Below, in pieces: positions 63,104 through 64,000 of a stretch of 64,000 nucleotides of DNA. The stretch comes from Halorussus amylolyticus (GTDB taxonomy: Archaea > Halobacteriota > Halobacteria > Halobacteriales > Haladaptataceae), in contig NZ_ML974132.1 of NCBI RefSeq assembly GCF_004143485.2, positions 124,001 through 188,000 of the forward strand, in the 5' to 3' direction. A program made the translations under genes and the position numbers. The notes under the pieces are model-generated. The model worked only from the letters and a program-made list of their open reading frames with translations. It did no database searches and was not told the DNA's origin. The stretch's first letter is position 1, and each line of letters begins with the position of its first letter.

Positions 63104-63416
63104 ATGAGGACCGCACAGCACCGCACCCGCGACAGCCACACCCTCCCCAACCGATTCCCGCACTCGCGCCTGTCGGCGCTCGTCGGTCATCCCTCGCACG
63201 ACGTTGGCGCGGCATAAAGCCGCGCCTCCGCGCGCCGTGACGGAAAGTGGGGACTTTCGCGAATTTTCGTACTCCGGACGGCGCGCGCTGGCGCACCCCC
63301 CGTGGGTGCGCCCATGCGTGCGAGGGACGACTGAGCGAGCGACTGGAAGGAGCGAAGCGAAGGAGTCGGTTGGGGAGGCGTGTGGCTGTCGCGGGTGCGG
63401 TGCTGTGCGGTCTCAT
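63104..63416. repeat. Dispersed inverted-repeat family, copy E (full length, about 313 bases)
   Basis: Outer arms: 63104-63154 and 63366-63416 are near-perfect reverse complements. Inside, from left to right: TCATCCCTCGCACGACG (pairing with CGTGCGAGGGA on the right), a hairpin GGCGCGGC-ATAAA-GCCGCGCC, a stem GCGCGCCG/CGGCGCGC and a hairpin GGCGCACCC-CCGT-GGGTGCGCC. This is a multi-branched fold. The left block CCTCCCCAACCGATT matches copies A and D; the ends match B, C and D. Confidence 0.8.
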
Positions 63417-63557
63417 AGGTGACGTGCGAGTAGCGGTGTTGTCTCGTCGGGTCGTTCAAATCCGCAGAGTCATTCACCTCCATCTTCGCCTCTCGTTCGA
63501 AATCATCGCGTTCTCCTCTCGCTCAGCATCCCCACGCGACTCCCGAAGGGCGGTGGA

Positions 63558-63565
63558 ATTATATT
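63558..63565 (+). promoter_or_regulatory. TATA box of the GNAT gene
   Basis: AATTATATT centred 27 bases before GTG 63589. Confidence 0.5.
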
Positions 63566-63588
63566 GGCCACGGGCCTACCCCTCGGTA

Positions 63589-64000
63589 GTGAGCGTCAAC
63601 GTCGATACGGAAATCGCGCGCCCCGGCGACGAGAGCTACGTCGAGGCCGCGTGGAAGCTCAAAGAACGCATCCGGGCGACCGACGACGTGCTGAAACAGC
63701 GCCGCGGATTCTTCGTGGACGCCTACAAGCGCTCGACCGTCCACCTGCTCGTGACCGGCGAGGGCGACGACGAGCGCGTGATGGGGTTCGCGGCGGTTCG
63801 GCGCGACGGCTACATCCTGTTTCTCGCTGTCGCGCCCGAGTTCCGCGGCGAGGGCATCGGCAAGCGTCTCGTCGGCGAAGTCGCCGAGACTCACGACACC
63901 GTGACCTGCCACGCCCGCGCGTCGAATCGGAACGCGCTCGGCTTCTACGAGCATCTCGGCTTCGAAGTCGAGCGCCGCATCGACAACTACTACGAGGACG
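63589..64000 (+). CDS. GNAT acetyltransferase (RimI-like), 3' truncated
   Basis: 137 codons to the window end, from GTG 63589 (VSVNVDTEIARPGDESY). ILFLAVAPEFRGEGIGKRLV is the acetyl-CoA motif (here EFRGEGIGKRL) and SNRNALGFYEHLGF is the RimI-type C-terminal block. It transfers acetyl to an amino group, likely a protein N-terminus; target unknown. The C-terminus is outside the window. Confidence 0.85.
   Translation, partial: MSVNVDTEIARPGDESYVEAAWKLKERIRATDDVLKQRRGFFVDAYKRSTVHLLVTGEGDDERVMGFAAVRRDGYILFLAVAPEFRGEGIGKRLVGEVAETHDTVTCHARASNRNALGFYEHLGFEVERRIDNYYED

Larger units (their letters stand above)
62959..63588. other. Long intergenic region, mostly repeat copy E
   Basis: 630 bases between the oxidoreductase and the acetyltransferase. 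63104-63416 is repeat copy E. The flanks (to 63103, and 63420-63555) carry two CCGACCGCTTCG words and nothing else recognised apart from the TATA box listed separately. Confidence 0.6.

Noticed and set aside
63003-63483. Small ORFs in the 63-kb intergenic region
   Set aside because: They come from repeat copy E on both strands and resemble other repeat-derived frames (PNRFARSLRS-type), not proteins.

Overview
The window is chromosomal DNA of a halophilic archaeon (class Halobacteria). The evidence is high G+C, very acidic proteins, Tat-type twin-arginine leaders, TATA boxes about 26-30 bases before many start codons (leaderless transcripts), GTG starts, and many small families known mainly from haloarchaea (TbsP, HalOD1, amphi-Trp, LWR-salt, DUF5789-like, DICT). 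The genus cannot be fixed from the sequence alone. No rRNA, CRISPR array, transposase or plasmid-type gene is present; one tRNA gene, tRNA-Leu(GAG), is present.

Layout. 1-3.7 kb: end of a surface beta-helix/PKD protein, a Tat-exported PQQ-type beta-propeller protein and two membrane or secreted proteins. 3.8-8.8 kb: a formate dehydrogenase catalytic subunit with its NuoF-like partner; the NuoF-like frame is broken by a poly-G tract that looks like an assembly fault. 8.9-14.2 kb: uppP, secF-secD and a membrane histidine kinase. 14.2-19.1 kb: rnhB, pus10, a PIN toxin/UPF0175 antitoxin pair, DsrE-like protein and an MGMT-like protein lacking the acceptor cysteine. 19.2-23 kb: trpC-trpB-trpA followed by 2-amino-3,7-dideoxy-D-threo-hept-6-ulosonate synthase, linking the early shikimate route to tryptophan. 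23-30.3 kb: pterin dehydratase, hemA, cspA, two cis-prenyltransferases, mazEF, ITPase and a HAD hydrolase. 30.3-34 kb: two MoeA paralogues around 560 bases packed with inverted repeats; molybdopterin supply fits the formate dehydrogenase nearby. 34-39.8 kb: small haloarchaeal proteins, regulators, a sugar-phosphate isomerase, a D-2-hydroxyacid dehydrogenase and tbsP.

39.8-42.4 kb is the most unusual block: a low-G+C patch with a tiny single-span membrane protein facing, tail to tail, a 699-residue CHAT (caspase-like) protease whose last ~90 codons lie in the same low-G+C patch. 42.5-51.1 kb: glyA and folD (one-carbon metabolism), a Tat lipoprotein, a DUF1028 protein, a 107-base MITE-like element, lsm-rpl37e and purF. 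51.3-59.3 kb: DUF420 protein, tRNA-Leu, thioesterase, DICT/winged-helix pair, MBF1, sugar isomerase, NUDIX, archease and the RNA ligase rtcB. 59.6-64 kb: zinc-ribbon proteins, an eIF2B-like protein, a Gfo/Idh/MocA oxidoreductase and the start of a GNAT acetyltransferase.

Over the ordinary gene content lies rich non-coding structure: (i) a dispersed inverted-repeat family (copies near 32.4, 47.5, 59.4, 61.7 and 63.1 kb) whose internal hairpin keeps its loop while both stem strands change together; (ii) a second family at 54.6 and 57.3 kb combining 26-base tandem units and a long hairpin; (iii) perfect palindromes of 14-22 base-pair arms at gene ends, one inserted inside trpC; (iv) short tandem repeats directly behind stop codons.
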